From NCBI RefSeq assembly GCF_964340395.1, contig NC_135554.1, forward strand, positions 17,105,592 to 17,169,591: 64,000 bases of DNA, written 5' to 3'. The notes under the pieces were generated by a model, which ran no database searches, was not told where the DNA came from, and saw only the letters and a list, made by a program, of their open reading frames with translations. This DNA comes from Glandiceps talaboti (lineage: Eukaryota > Hemichordata > Enteropneusta > Spengelidae). Positions 37,101 to 47,205 of this stretch are shown here, one piece after another; the first letter of the stretch is position 1; each line of letters starts with the position of its first letter. Position numbers and translations under genes: made by a program.

Positions 37101-40100
37101 AGCTTTTTGTCGTCGTCAAGGGGTTTTGATTGTCCTTGTAACCATATTTTGACTTGATCCATGATGACTCGGATTTATCTGATCAGCATCTTGGCCTTGG
37201 TTTTGATGGTGAACCCAAGTAGAGGTGTGTACTTAGCAAATTAGTCTACCTGTGACACTAAAAAATGTCCATTTTTCTTATGCATTGAATTTGAAACTGT
37301 TCTCATGTTGGCTTTCAGTGTGTTAGCAGTCACAGTGGTATGCTACTTGTAGAGTTAAAGTATCTAAGTCTGTTATGAAATCGTTGCATTTCACTCTTTT
37401 ACAAGAGTGTAAATTAAGTGTTTCAGCGCTGTTAGGCGTGATATGTACCTTCCATTGTAAAGTTAAAATATGCGCAATAGGGGTCAAGGACATGTGAAGT
37501 CATACATTACACAGACAGTGGTTCCATTTATACATCAAAGATGTCCTGTTGAAACACCAATGTTTCCATGTTTGATGATGGCATCGCCGCATGTACTAGA
37601 AAATAGAATCATTGCAATTTCAAACTGCCAATGCAACTGTTCTATGTATTATATATTCATGACTCTGGTGGGTGTCTTCATCATGGTACACTTTATCGAA
37701 ATCAATTTTTTTTTCAGTTATTACTATTGCCAAAAGTAAAATTAGGTTTTATGAAAATGAAAAATTTGAACAAATATATTTTATTTGTAAGGAAAATGCA
37801 GTCGTGCAAGGAAAATGGGTGTATGATCATGATCAGACATAGCGTGATTTCCAAAATTATATATATTAAAAAGAGGCGGGGTTTCTGTACAGTAATAAAT
37901 TTGACATAACAATGCTACAACAATATAAATAATATGCTGTGTAAACATGTCGCTGAAGTGTGTCCGGTGAGAACATCACACCATACTGTATTTAGCATGC
38001 AAGTAACATTTGAGAATAGACAGGAAGATTGCAAAAACACTTGAGCCTCGGGTGATCAACAAAATCAGCTGAGCTGGGTACATTTCTCATGGAAGTACCA
38101 TGGCTTCATAGTCTGAGAAATCAAAATATGCCTTCAGTTACAAGGAAGCGTGATCAATGTCAAAATAAGGACTTCATTTGCCACCCCTTGATGTTTTTGC
38201 ATAATTAAGAAGTACGTAGAAATAGAAATTTGTATCATGCCCCCATAGGCAGTGAATTGGAAATATCACACACAAGCTACTTAGCAATGAGGTGAGGAAA
38301 ATGCCCAAGTCTAATGGATTAAGTAATGCCTTTTTGTCGCTCTTCATAGATTTGAGTTGTGGGTGAAATGTGGTGCCAAATGTGGTTTCACACTTCGAGA
38401 TAAAGATATCATGACTGCCTGTGTGGTCAACTTGAGTGAAAACGCATCCCTAGCTAATACATGCATTTTGATCTATACTGCATATTATAGACATTCACAC
38501 CTTTCCTAGCTCATTGCCACCTTCTGAGACATTTCTTTTGTTTCAACTTGTGGGGGTATTTTTAGGGGTAATTACAATGCAACACTTCTGAGACCTTAAT
38601 ACAGATGAAGTGGGTGGGACAATACTGAAGTGTGAAACTGATTTTTATTTGGGGATTAGGCAAAGATCAGCTGTTTGTTTATGTTGTGGATTCAAGGAAA
38701 GGTTATAGTGATGTTGTGTTTTCAATATTTTCGTATTTGCCAGAGGTCATTTCTTAGATACAAATTTAATATTAACAGATTCATACAAAGTCTGTTTCCC
38801 CATATTCCAGATAAGAATTGGGAAATCTGCAAAAATAATCACATTTTAGCTTCATTCTCGGGAGGTGGACAAGAAACAAATTGAACAGAAAAAAAACCCA
38901 GAGGACTATTAAATAAGTCCTTCAAAAGTGTACAACAGTATTAGCATACAAGTATAGGAAAAACATCTCTGGGAGTCTGTCTAACAACACGCTGAAGGTC
39001 ACTAGAAGGTGATTCAATTTTGATTGGTTGACGATCTATCAGGCCATTCATAATGAGGGGTGTTTCTCATCGGCTGATGTTATGTCCAGGAATCCTGACT
39101 ATGGTGGTTATAAATTATGGGTAGAGTCATCAGTTCTTGTCTGTCATTGGGCCAAATAACCTTGTTTGAGAAATGTTATGTTGTGTCTGAACCAGGGTTA
39201 AATTTTAATGTGTTATGCAACTTGCAAAAGCTGAATGTAGCAGGGAGGGGATAAGATAACTAAATACTACCTAAAGTGTCTTCACGTGCAGAACAAATAT
39301 GATAATATATTGAAACATGTAGACAGTAAATATAACATTGTTTATTAATGTAGTATTTGGAGACTCAGATAGCTACCTGCTAAATTATATCAGGCATATT
39401 TTACACCGTGTCATCACAGAACAGTTGCAGAAAGGGTTGTCAGAGGGAAGTGTTTGAGACTAATAAGCCAAATGTTGGCTGTCAGCCAAATTATGATAAC
39501 TTGAACTTGGTGTCTGGTTTTGCTGAATATTATTGTCTGACGTGTGCACTTCTAGACGTTCGGTATGGCATGTTTTACGTGTCAGGACATCCACAGTGGT
39601 AATTAATATGCAAAATAGGCTCAGCCATGATGTATTGCTATTAACTTTAAGTGTGGCGTGATCCCTGCATTGTCATGCTGCCGACTTGATTTGTTGTTTC
39701 TGTGTACCAAATGCATGCTGATTTCAGGAGTTCTCTTGTGTCATTTGGGCGGTTACAGAAGTTTGTTGCCCTGTATTAGAAGGACAGCTTGCTGGATTAT
39801 GTAAATTGTGATTGTTTTGTGTTTTGAATTACAAGCATGTGTGAAGAATGATTTACTTCAGGAACAGCAGCTCATCAAAATCTTCTAAAATTTTAATTTT
39901 TTCTTGAATTTTTGCAAATTTTTAGTGTTTTTAAGTCAATCTGACAAAATAATTACAATTTTACATTTCTTAGAAGTTTGAAAGTAAAGTGTGCATCTTT
40001 TTTGTTTATTTTTAGCGAGGAGAACATGTGCAGAAACAGAGTTCAAATGTACTAATGACAAATGCATACCAAGGAGGTGGCAATGTGATGGTGATAATGA

Positions 40101-40416
40101 TTGCGATGATGGCTCAGATGAAGATGCAAATATGTGCCGTAAGTATCCATTCTCTCTTGAAGTATGTATGTGACAAGCTGCAAAGTATACAAGACAAATA
40201 ATTGAATAGTGTATAATCTTGAAATACACTATAACTACCCTTTGATAATATGCTGCAATTATAGCAGGTATAAGAATTAAGGTTGAATTAAATTTCGCAA
40301 AGTGTGCTGCACTATGAACAAGCTAGGATCGGAGCAAAACACAGTTTGTATACTTAGTGTACTTCACTATATAATTAAGATGCATAATCGTGGGTAGTGA
40401 ATTCCACAACTTACAT

Positions 40417-40458
<42 letters not shown>

Positions 40459-43400
40459 TGGGGGGGGTGGCTCTTTCAAAGCATAGGTTCAATGACTGAC
40501 AGTTATCAAGGCTGCTAAATGCATTCCCTGGTGTTTGTACAGATAACTGTGGCCAGTTACATTTATTAAACTGGTCAATGACCTATAAAAATGTAACTAT
40601 GGTCAGTTGCATTAATTAAACTGGTCAGTGACCCTAAGGCTGTGAAATTGTAATTATGCAGTGGTGTGACATGTGTTATGTCACCATGTGATTCACCAAT
40701 TACATATGCAAAATTTGCTATTGGGGGCATCAGGAAGTTTCTAACAATCACAATAACCAATTAATCTTTGTGTGAGAGGCCTGCCACAGGCAACAAACAA
40801 ATAACATGAAGGTGACCACAGATAGGTACTTCAAAATATTTACTTTGTCAATTTAGTAGTGAGTTTGTTACCTATGTATGTTTCAAAGGACCTAACTAGT
40901 TTGTTTATAAATTGCTGAAGTGCAAGTACCAGTAAATGTATTTATCTGTGGTGTATATGTTGTTAGTTATCTTTTAGATAATGGTGTTAATTCCAACCTG
41001 AGAATCATGAGAATACATGATCTTACATAAGTTTGACATAACAATTATTATATCTTTAGAAATACTTGGGTCAATTGATTTCTGTAACTAATGGGGGAGT
41101 AATGAAGGTACATGGCTATGTTTGACCTTGTGTATGCCAAAAGTTGCTAATGTTTCTCCAAAACTGCCAGCAAAAATAACTGTGGAGTTTGTCGATCCCA
41201 TTATTATGTTCTCTGCATGCCATTGTACCAAGTAAAGAACTTGTAGAGGTAAACGATTGTCTATTAATGGTGGTCACAAGTGAATATATATAGGAGAAAG
41301 GGCAAACCCTGTATTGTCTTGCCAAAGCATGCCCAGTACAAGTGCCTGTTTAGTGATACAAATCTTAGTTTCAATATCAACACACAAGCGATTGTCCTCA
41401 AGCATTCCTATGCAAATGTCAATGCACAGTGACCAGTAAATTTCTCACGCTCACACCTTCTTTACACTGGGTTCAACTTTTACCGAATTTTAGTTTTATG
41501 GCGGTTAATCACATACTAGCTTACAAAAAATGATAAAGGACTGCATGATATTTCAACTTGTCAAGTTCAAGATGTGTTTTGGTACGCAAGACTGAATGTA
41601 ACCTATATCAAAGTATAAGTCAAAATAGTAAGGTGGTAATATTTTGAACTGTGGAAACATTAGGAAAGTACCGTAAGTGTTTTGACATCACAACTGTTAC
41701 TATTGAAATAATTGCTTTGATGAATTGATGTATATTGTGTGTGTATATATATAAGCATTTCTCTCTCTTCCAAAATTGTTCACCGTTACTCTAGATCATT
41801 CTAACTTTGTACCAGCTCAAGGAAGGAGCGAAGTTCAATAGATTTTTTTCCCATACATTCCCTATGGAAATTTCATCTTTTTGTGCCTATTCAATCAGTT
41901 CAGGGTTATCCTTTGTGGAATGTCACCTATTCATTTGTTTAGGGTGGTTATTCATTTGTTTAGGGTGGTTCACCACATAGCATGGAAGTTTATGAAAGGC
42001 TACTGTTGTACTGAGTTGCAAATTTAGTAGAAGAGTAGAGTTTTGGCAGATATATTGTCAGCACAAATGATTGCATGCTTGATGCATATTTATATATATC
42101 TATATACACCAAAGTGGTGGGAAGTTTGACAAGGGGAAATAGCTCAGTTTCAACAGCCAATCCATTCAGAACTGGTTTCTATAAGAGGTTGGTGATTAAA
42201 AATGTGGCCATTGTATAAATACCTTGCGCTTGAAGGTATATTGATTGATAATGGGTCATGTTAGACAGTTATAAAACTTTCAATATCCTATCCTCATGGA
42301 AACAGGAATATCTGGAAGGACGTTCCCAGATTATTGGTCTTTTGGAACATTTCTAAATCACTGATATTTGTTTACAAAAGTAACTCTGATAGCATTATTT
42401 TATTTAATGTTTGCTGTGACATGTTTTTTTTATCCAACTAATCAATGAAGTCTAGAACAATAGTATTACTGTAAAACAAAAACGACAGATGTTCTTTTAT
42501 TTGGTCTTGGCAGGCATAGCATCCTGTCCTCTTTTGAATAAAGGCAGTTCTTCATTCTAATTTGCAGTCATCTTAACCCAGCCAACTGTAGATGAGAAAT
42601 ACATATGACATGTAATGAATTTTGTGAAACATGCGAGGGTGCTTGACTTGTCCTCTGAGTGTTTGATTTCAGTAACCCATTTTCTGTTCCTGTATAGACA
42701 CAATATGTGCAGAAAAATTAACGGTGTGTAGTTCTACATGAATTTTGATGTGTGTGTGGTCTTTAAGGGGAGATCTAGTTACCCATGTAATTTTACTCTT
42801 ACAACCAAATCGTGTAGATCATTTGACACAATCGAAGGATTTGCAGTACTAAAGAAATGACTTCATTGTTCTTCCAGGTGAAAGAACATGTAGAAGTGAT
42901 CATTTCAGTTGTGGAGAAGGTAGTGTTTGCATCCCAGCTTCATGGAGGTGTGACCGCGATAACGACTGTACTAATGGTGCTGATGAAGAAGACTGCGGTA
43001 AGTGTTTGCTAAACTAGTAGTACATACATACATACATACATACATACATACATACATACATACATACATACATACATACATACATACATACATACATACA
43101 TACATACATTCATTATAATTAACAATTCTGTTTTACCTATTCCTAAATGGATAGGAGCAGTGACAGAATAAGTTGCTACTAAAAGAATATTTGAGCTGTT
43201 GATCTGGCACTACAATGAAATGGCTAATGATATGATATGTATACAAATTTACAGGTGAAATAACTTGTGCCTCGGATGAATACTCCTGTACAAATGGTAA
43301 ATGTATCACAGCAAGGTGGGTTTGTGATCATGACGACGATTGCGGAGATAAATCAGACGAATTAGACTGTCCAGAGCCTACATGTGCCTCCATGGAATAC

Positions 43401-46400
43401 ATGTGCAACAACAGTTACTGCATCCCCAACAGGTGGCTTTGTGATGGTGACTCCGACTGTTTGGATAATTCTGATGAAGGTGAAGAAGTATGTGGCACTC
43501 CAAACCCCCCATCGCCATGCTCATCTAGGGAATTTACATGCTCAAATCAAGAATGCATTCATATTTCATGGCACTGTGATGGCGATAAGGACTGCGAAGA
43601 TGAATCTGATGAACTGAACTGTCGTAAGTATTTCATTTCCTTTTGTTTAGTGTACAAAGGTCACACTGTTACAAACAAAGTGACAAATTCTCTCTTTTTG
43701 AAGGTTGAAGTATCAGAATTAAGCATGAAAGTGCCAAAAACTTGACAATTGCTTGTTTTATTCACAAAGTAAATATGTACCTTGTCTACTTTCTTGACAG
43801 CTCGTCATACATGTGAACACGATCAGTTCACATGCAACAACGGCGACTGCATCATGGGAATATTAGAGTGTAATGGTGAAAGAGATTGTCGAGATGGTTC
43901 AGATGAATGGGATTGCTCAACGACACCTGCACCATGTGATACAAGGACCAGCTTCAAGTGTGACAACGGTAATTGTATTGACCTGTCTAAAGTCTGCGAT
44001 GTTAGGGATGACTGTGGAGATTGGTCAGATGAACCACGAGAAGGCCAATGTGGTAAGTGATTTTGCAAATCACCCGAAATCAAATCATTTGAACATAACA
44101 TCATCTTGGATGACTTTACCATACCAAGGTCATATAAATTTTTGGCTGTCTTTGTGAAGATTGCTAACACTTGCCAGGATAACTTTTCTTGTAAGAGTAA
44201 AGTAGAAATGTTTTTATAGAATACTGATGAATTTATCATCTTGTTTGCAGATATTGATGAGTGTAGAACTAACAATGGTGGCTGTACACATCTTTGCCAA
44301 GATAAACCCATTGGACATGTTTGTTCTTGCAACCATGGTTACAAGTTATTAGATGATGGCAAGACTTGTGAAGACATCGATGAATGTCAAATTCCTGGCA
44401 CATGCAGTCAAATTTGTAACAATACCAAGGGTGGATTTAAATGCGGCTGCCTCGAACACTATGAACTCGACGGTGATCATAGTACATGCAAAGCTGCTGG
44501 ACATGAGCCATTGCTGCTGTTTGCCAACAGAAGGGACATCAGAGAAGTTGACCTTGCGACCAGGGAATACAGAGAACTTGTGAGTGATCTACGATCTGCA
44601 ATTGCACTAGACTATGACTACCAACAAGGATACTTGTATTGGACTGATGTTGGAATGGAGAAGATTCTTAGGTATGTATGAAACTACAACTGAAAACAAT
44701 CCTAGTAGAAAGAAAGCTTTGTAATATTAGTTCTAGACACAAAGTTTTACAAAGTGGACAAGTGCCTTGTTGCATTTACCTTCTGATAATGACATTTTCC
44801 CATGGGGAGAATGTGTAAAATAACTATGGTAAACTTACTTTTAGAAGGGTATATATATCCCCTAAGCCTGCCACGATCACTGTCTTTCACATTGACTTCA
44901 CCTGAAAAAGGTTAAACTTTCCAAAGGTTAGTATTTTACGTGATGTTCAATTTTGTAACAATACATGAACTATCTGTCAATTTTTCAGGATTAAAATGGA
45001 TGGTGGTAATGTTGAAGCAGAAGTCCTTATTGACCAAGTGAACACCCCAGATGGCATTGCAATTGACTGGCTCTACCAGAATCTTTACTGGACCGACACA
45101 GGTACCAATACTATTGAAGTTGCCCATTTAGAAGAAAGACATGGAGCTTTCCAAAGAACTGTGCTGATTGATGAAGGATTTGATGAACCAAGAGCTATTG
45201 TTGTGGATCCCAAGGAAGGGTAAGTGTTCAAAAACTGTTCTTGGACAGCTACAATTTGTTGCATTTTTCTTGTATTGTAAAACAAGTATATTGATTTTTC
45301 AACTGAAGTTTGTAAGCAGCAGGCATAAAATCTAATAGGTTGTCTATTTCTTTTTCCTTTGATAGTTTCATGTACTGGAGTGACTGGGGAGAACCAGCAA
45401 AGATTGAAAAGGCAGGTATGAATGGATTGCACCGTCAGACTCTGGTGGATTCAGACATTCAGTGGCCTAACGGAATCTCCATTGACTATGTCTCAAGACG
45501 GATCTATTGGGTTGACGCAAAACTGCATTTGCTTGGAAGTGTTGGTTTGAATGGTGAAAATAGAATCAATATTATCACTTCACCTACTATCCTGCCTCAT
45601 CCCTTCTCTGTGGCTGTATTTGGTGACCTCATGTACTGGACCGACTGGGTAACTGAGCAAATATACAGTGCCAACAAATTCACAGGAGCTGGAAATAAAG
45701 CCATTACTGACAAATTGTACTCACCCATGGGCATCCGTGTGTACCACGCACTGAAACAAGAAAGTGGTAAGTAAACTGCAAATGACATAACACCTTGCAA
45801 TGTAAAGAATTATAACACCAAGTTTAATTTTAATCGTGATGTTTGGGGGTGGTGCTTGCTTATGGATTTGTTGATATATTGGTTGACAGCTTGTTTTGAG
45901 AAACTGCTACCAAATTGATTCTTTCAAATGCAGTTATTGTTAAGTCATTTTTCTGTTCTCCTTCAGGAATAAACTATTGTGGTGAAGACAACGGTAAATG
46001 TTCACACATCTGTGTAGCAGCACCTCATATATCAGAAAGATCGTCACAGTACTCCTGCCTGTGTCCTGTTGGTAGTCAACTTATGGAAGATGGACATACT
46101 TGTGATGTTGAAGGTATTACACCACACATGGGAATTGGAATGAACGTCTCTGTAACAACAACACCAGTGCCTGTAACACCAGCAGTTGTATTGGCAGGCC
46201 CTGTGGACCACAAGTCTTCTATTACTGTTGGAACTTTAGTTGGCATCGTATTTGGGGTACTTCTCCTTCTGTTGTGTCTTGGTGGAGTGATTGGATTCTG
46301 TCTATGGAGGTAAGGCAACATTTAGCATCAAATTATGTATGTCTCTCTGTATGTACATGCAAGTTTCTATGTTATGTGTTTGTTGATTGACCTATCGAGT

Positions 46401-47104
46401 GAAATAACAAAAATATAGTTGTCACATTGTTTATCAAATACACAAATGTCTAGCCATTCTGAACATATGAATTTCAGTTAGGTTTGTCATTCCCCAAATT
46501 GGAATGTATGAAATGATGATATTAATATTGTCGTTTCTAATCTGTTTCAGGAACTACATAAGCAGAAGCAAACGCTCAATGAACTTTGATAACCCTGTAT
46601 ATAGAAAAACTACAGAAGATCAATTTGCAATAGAAAAATATCAACATAATCCTGGTAGAACGTATCCACCGGTAAGTCTTAACAACTACATTCATTTTTG
46701 TCTTCAACTGCTTGAACTTGGCACATGTATAAAATGAGATCTTACTTCAATCATTTTTAATTGGTACACGAGACAGGATTTAATGCTGATAAATTTGATA
46801 GACAAATAAGTAACATTTTTTGCATAATACAAAATCCTTGTCCGATACTTTTCATGCTGCGGACAATTCAAATAACCCTAAATCAATAGTTCTACTCTGT
46901 AACAAGAAGTGTATACCAATCAATCAAGTGTTTCCAAAGAAAAATTGCAGTGCTACAAATCTTTTCTCATATTGCAGTGCTTGGTTTTATTTCCACATTG
47001 TACTATTTTTTGTAAAACTCAAAATGATAAGATGTCTTACTTTGTTTTCTTTCTCTCTCTCTTTTCCTCTACAGCTCACAGTAGTTAGCACAGAAGACGT
47101 TTAA
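34036..47104 (+). CDS. VLDLR: VLDL receptor-like protein, 12 coding exons, complete
   Basis: Joined exons 34036-34108, 34600-34710, 40016-40138, 42878-42997, 43255-43623, 43801-44052, 44251-44671, 44989-45219, 45366-45766, 45967-46309, 46551-46671 and 47075-47104 give 2595 nt, i.e. 864 residues plus stop, close to vertebrate VLDLR. All introns are GT-AG and phases agree throughout. Order: signal peptide (about 1-25, AQA before the first domain), eight LDLa repeats (27-349), EGF-A (350-389), EGF-B (390-429), YWTD propeller (about 430-700), EGF-C (702-746), short Thr/Pro stalk, membrane helix (about 787-812) and a 50-residue tail with NFDNPVY (826-832), the clathrin-endocytosis signal that binds PTB adaptors. 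Eight LDLa repeats, with repeats 4-6 in one exon, is the VLDLR pattern rather than the seven of LDLR. Expected role: type I surface receptor internalising lipoprotein or yolk-precursor ligands. One-to-one orthology with vertebrate VLDLR, LDLR or LRP8 cannot be settled here. Confidence 0.96.
34600..34710 (+). CDS. VLDLR: VLDLR-like exon 2: LDLa repeat 1
   Basis: Residues 25-61. Six cysteines in LDLa spacing, with the calcium-binding acidic end [11 protein letters not shown]. Acceptor TTTTACAG, donor GTAAGT. Phase 1 at both ends, so the exon is a self-contained module of 37 codons. Confidence 0.96.
34711..40015 (+). other. VLDLR-like intron 2 (5.3 kb)
   Basis: Runs from GTAAGT to TTTTTAG. I found no LDLa-like cysteine pattern or other exon in it. 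Its first kilobase is CpG-rich and contains a cluster of CRE-like and inverted CCAAT motifs (35479-35600). The rest is CpG-poor and holds nothing else I recognise. Short open frames here look random. Confidence 0.85.
40016..40138 (+). CDS. VLDLR: VLDLR-like exon 3: LDLa repeat 2
   Basis: Residues 62-102. LDLa repeat with [14 protein letters not shown] and DDGSDE. Phase 1-1, 41 codons, acceptor TTTTTAG, donor GTAAGT. It follows the longest intron of the gene (5.3 kb). Confidence 0.96.
40139..42877 (+). other. VLDLR-like intron 3 (2.7 kb)
   Basis: Contains a (GT)n array at 40419-40457, a 50-bp-period direct repeat at 40551-40634 and a perfect 21-bp tandem duplication at 41929-41970. No coding signal seen. 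Confidence 0.85.
42878..42997 (+). CDS. VLDLR: VLDLR-like exon 4: LDLa repeat 3
   Basis: Residues 103-142. LDLa repeat with [14 protein letters not shown]. The SDE calcium-ligand triplet reads ADE here, so the usual Ser is Ala, a conservative change. Phase 1-1, 40 codons. Confidence 0.95.
43020..43109. repeat. (CATA)n microsatellite in intron 4
   Basis: About 22 uninterrupted TACA/CATA units inside the 257-bp intron between LDLa repeat 3 and repeat 4. The array is over a third of the intron, so length polymorphism would change intron size directly. Confidence 0.97.
43255..43623 (+). CDS. VLDLR: VLDLR-like exon 5: LDLa repeats 4-6
   Basis: Residues 143-265. Three LDLa repeats in one exon, each with an intact SDE motif (DKSDE, DNSDE, DESDE). 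The three-repeat exon is a hallmark shared with vertebrate LDLR and VLDLR genes, and it places this gene in that family by structure as well as by sequence. Phase 1-1. Confidence 0.97.
43801..44052 (+). CDS. VLDLR: VLDLR-like exon 6: LDLa repeats 7-8
   Basis: Residues 266-349. Repeat 7 ends DGSDEWDC. Repeat 8 has [14 protein letters not shown] and DWSDEP, close to the last LDLa repeat of vertebrate VLDLR (CIDISKVC...DWSDEP, from memory). In vertebrates these two repeats lie on separate exons; here they share one. Phase 1-1, 84 codons. Confidence 0.96.
44251..44671 (+). CDS. VLDLR: VLDLR-like exon 7: EGF-A, EGF-B and first propeller blade
   Basis: Residues 350-490. EGF-A begins DIDEC and has [13 protein letters not shown] begins EDIDEC. 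Both carry the D-I/V-D-E calcium-binding start. The propeller begins near residue 434, and its first YWTD motif is at 479-482. Vertebrate genes split this stretch over several exons. The exon ends in phase 2 (CTT AG|GTATGT). Confidence 0.96.
44989..45219 (+). CDS. VLDLR: VLDLR-like exon 8: YWTD propeller
   Basis: Residues 490-567. Contains [20 protein letters not shown], the second YWTD motif with its usual upstream P-x-G-x-A-x-D-W segment. Phase 2-2. Confidence 0.96.
45366..45766 (+). CDS. VLDLR: VLDLR-like exon 9: YWTD propeller, end
   Basis: Residues 567-701. Three further blade motifs: [20 protein letters not shown] and [17 protein letters not shown] and PHPFSVAVF are the usual blade connectors. 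Ends [12 protein letters not shown] in phase 1, just before EGF-C. Confidence 0.96.
45967..46309 (+). CDS. VLDLR: VLDLR-like exon 10: EGF-C, stalk and membrane helix
   Basis: Residues 701-815. EGF-C (702-746, [10 protein letters not shown], six cysteines), then about 39 residues of Thr/Pro/Val-rich stalk with one N-glycosylation sequon (NVS) and a TTTP cluster, then a Leu/Val/Gly-rich helix ([15 protein letters not shown]) followed by Trp-Arg as stop-transfer. The stalk is short relative to vertebrate forms that carry an O-linked-sugar exon. Confidence 0.96.
46551..46671 (+). CDS. VLDLR: VLDLR-like exon 11: cytoplasmic NPVY tail
   Basis: Residues 815-855. A basic juxtamembrane start, then [17 protein letters not shown], the FDNPVY coated-pit signal. 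It ends TYPP in phase 0. The block is nearly the same in vertebrate VLDLR and in insect lipophorin receptors (from memory). Confidence 0.97.
47075..47104 (+). CDS. VLDLR: VLDLR-like exon 12: C-terminus and stop
   Basis: Nine codons, LTVVSTEDV, then TAA. The acceptor follows a long pyrimidine tract (CTTTTCCTCTACAG). The ending parallels the SVVSTDDD end of vertebrate VLDLR, which confirms this tiny exon. Confidence 0.93.
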   Translation, partial: LTVVSTEDV

Positions 47105-47199
47105 CAGGAAGTTATTTCAAGATCTTAGCATTCTATCGTAGATTTTGTATGAGGGAGATAGATGGCACACTGGGGTGACAGCTCAGTACAGTCTTTGTA

Positions 47200-47205
47200 A
47201 ATAAA
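47200..47205 (+). terminator. Poly(A) signal, proximal
   Basis: AATAAA 96 nt after the stop codon of the VLDLR-like gene, in an AT-rich context. It is a perfect hexamer, but whether it is used is unknown. Confidence 0.45.

Noticed and set aside
43823-44332. 169-codon - strand frame
   Set aside because: Shadow of VLDLR-like exons 6 and 7 on the opposite strand; it runs across the intron between them.
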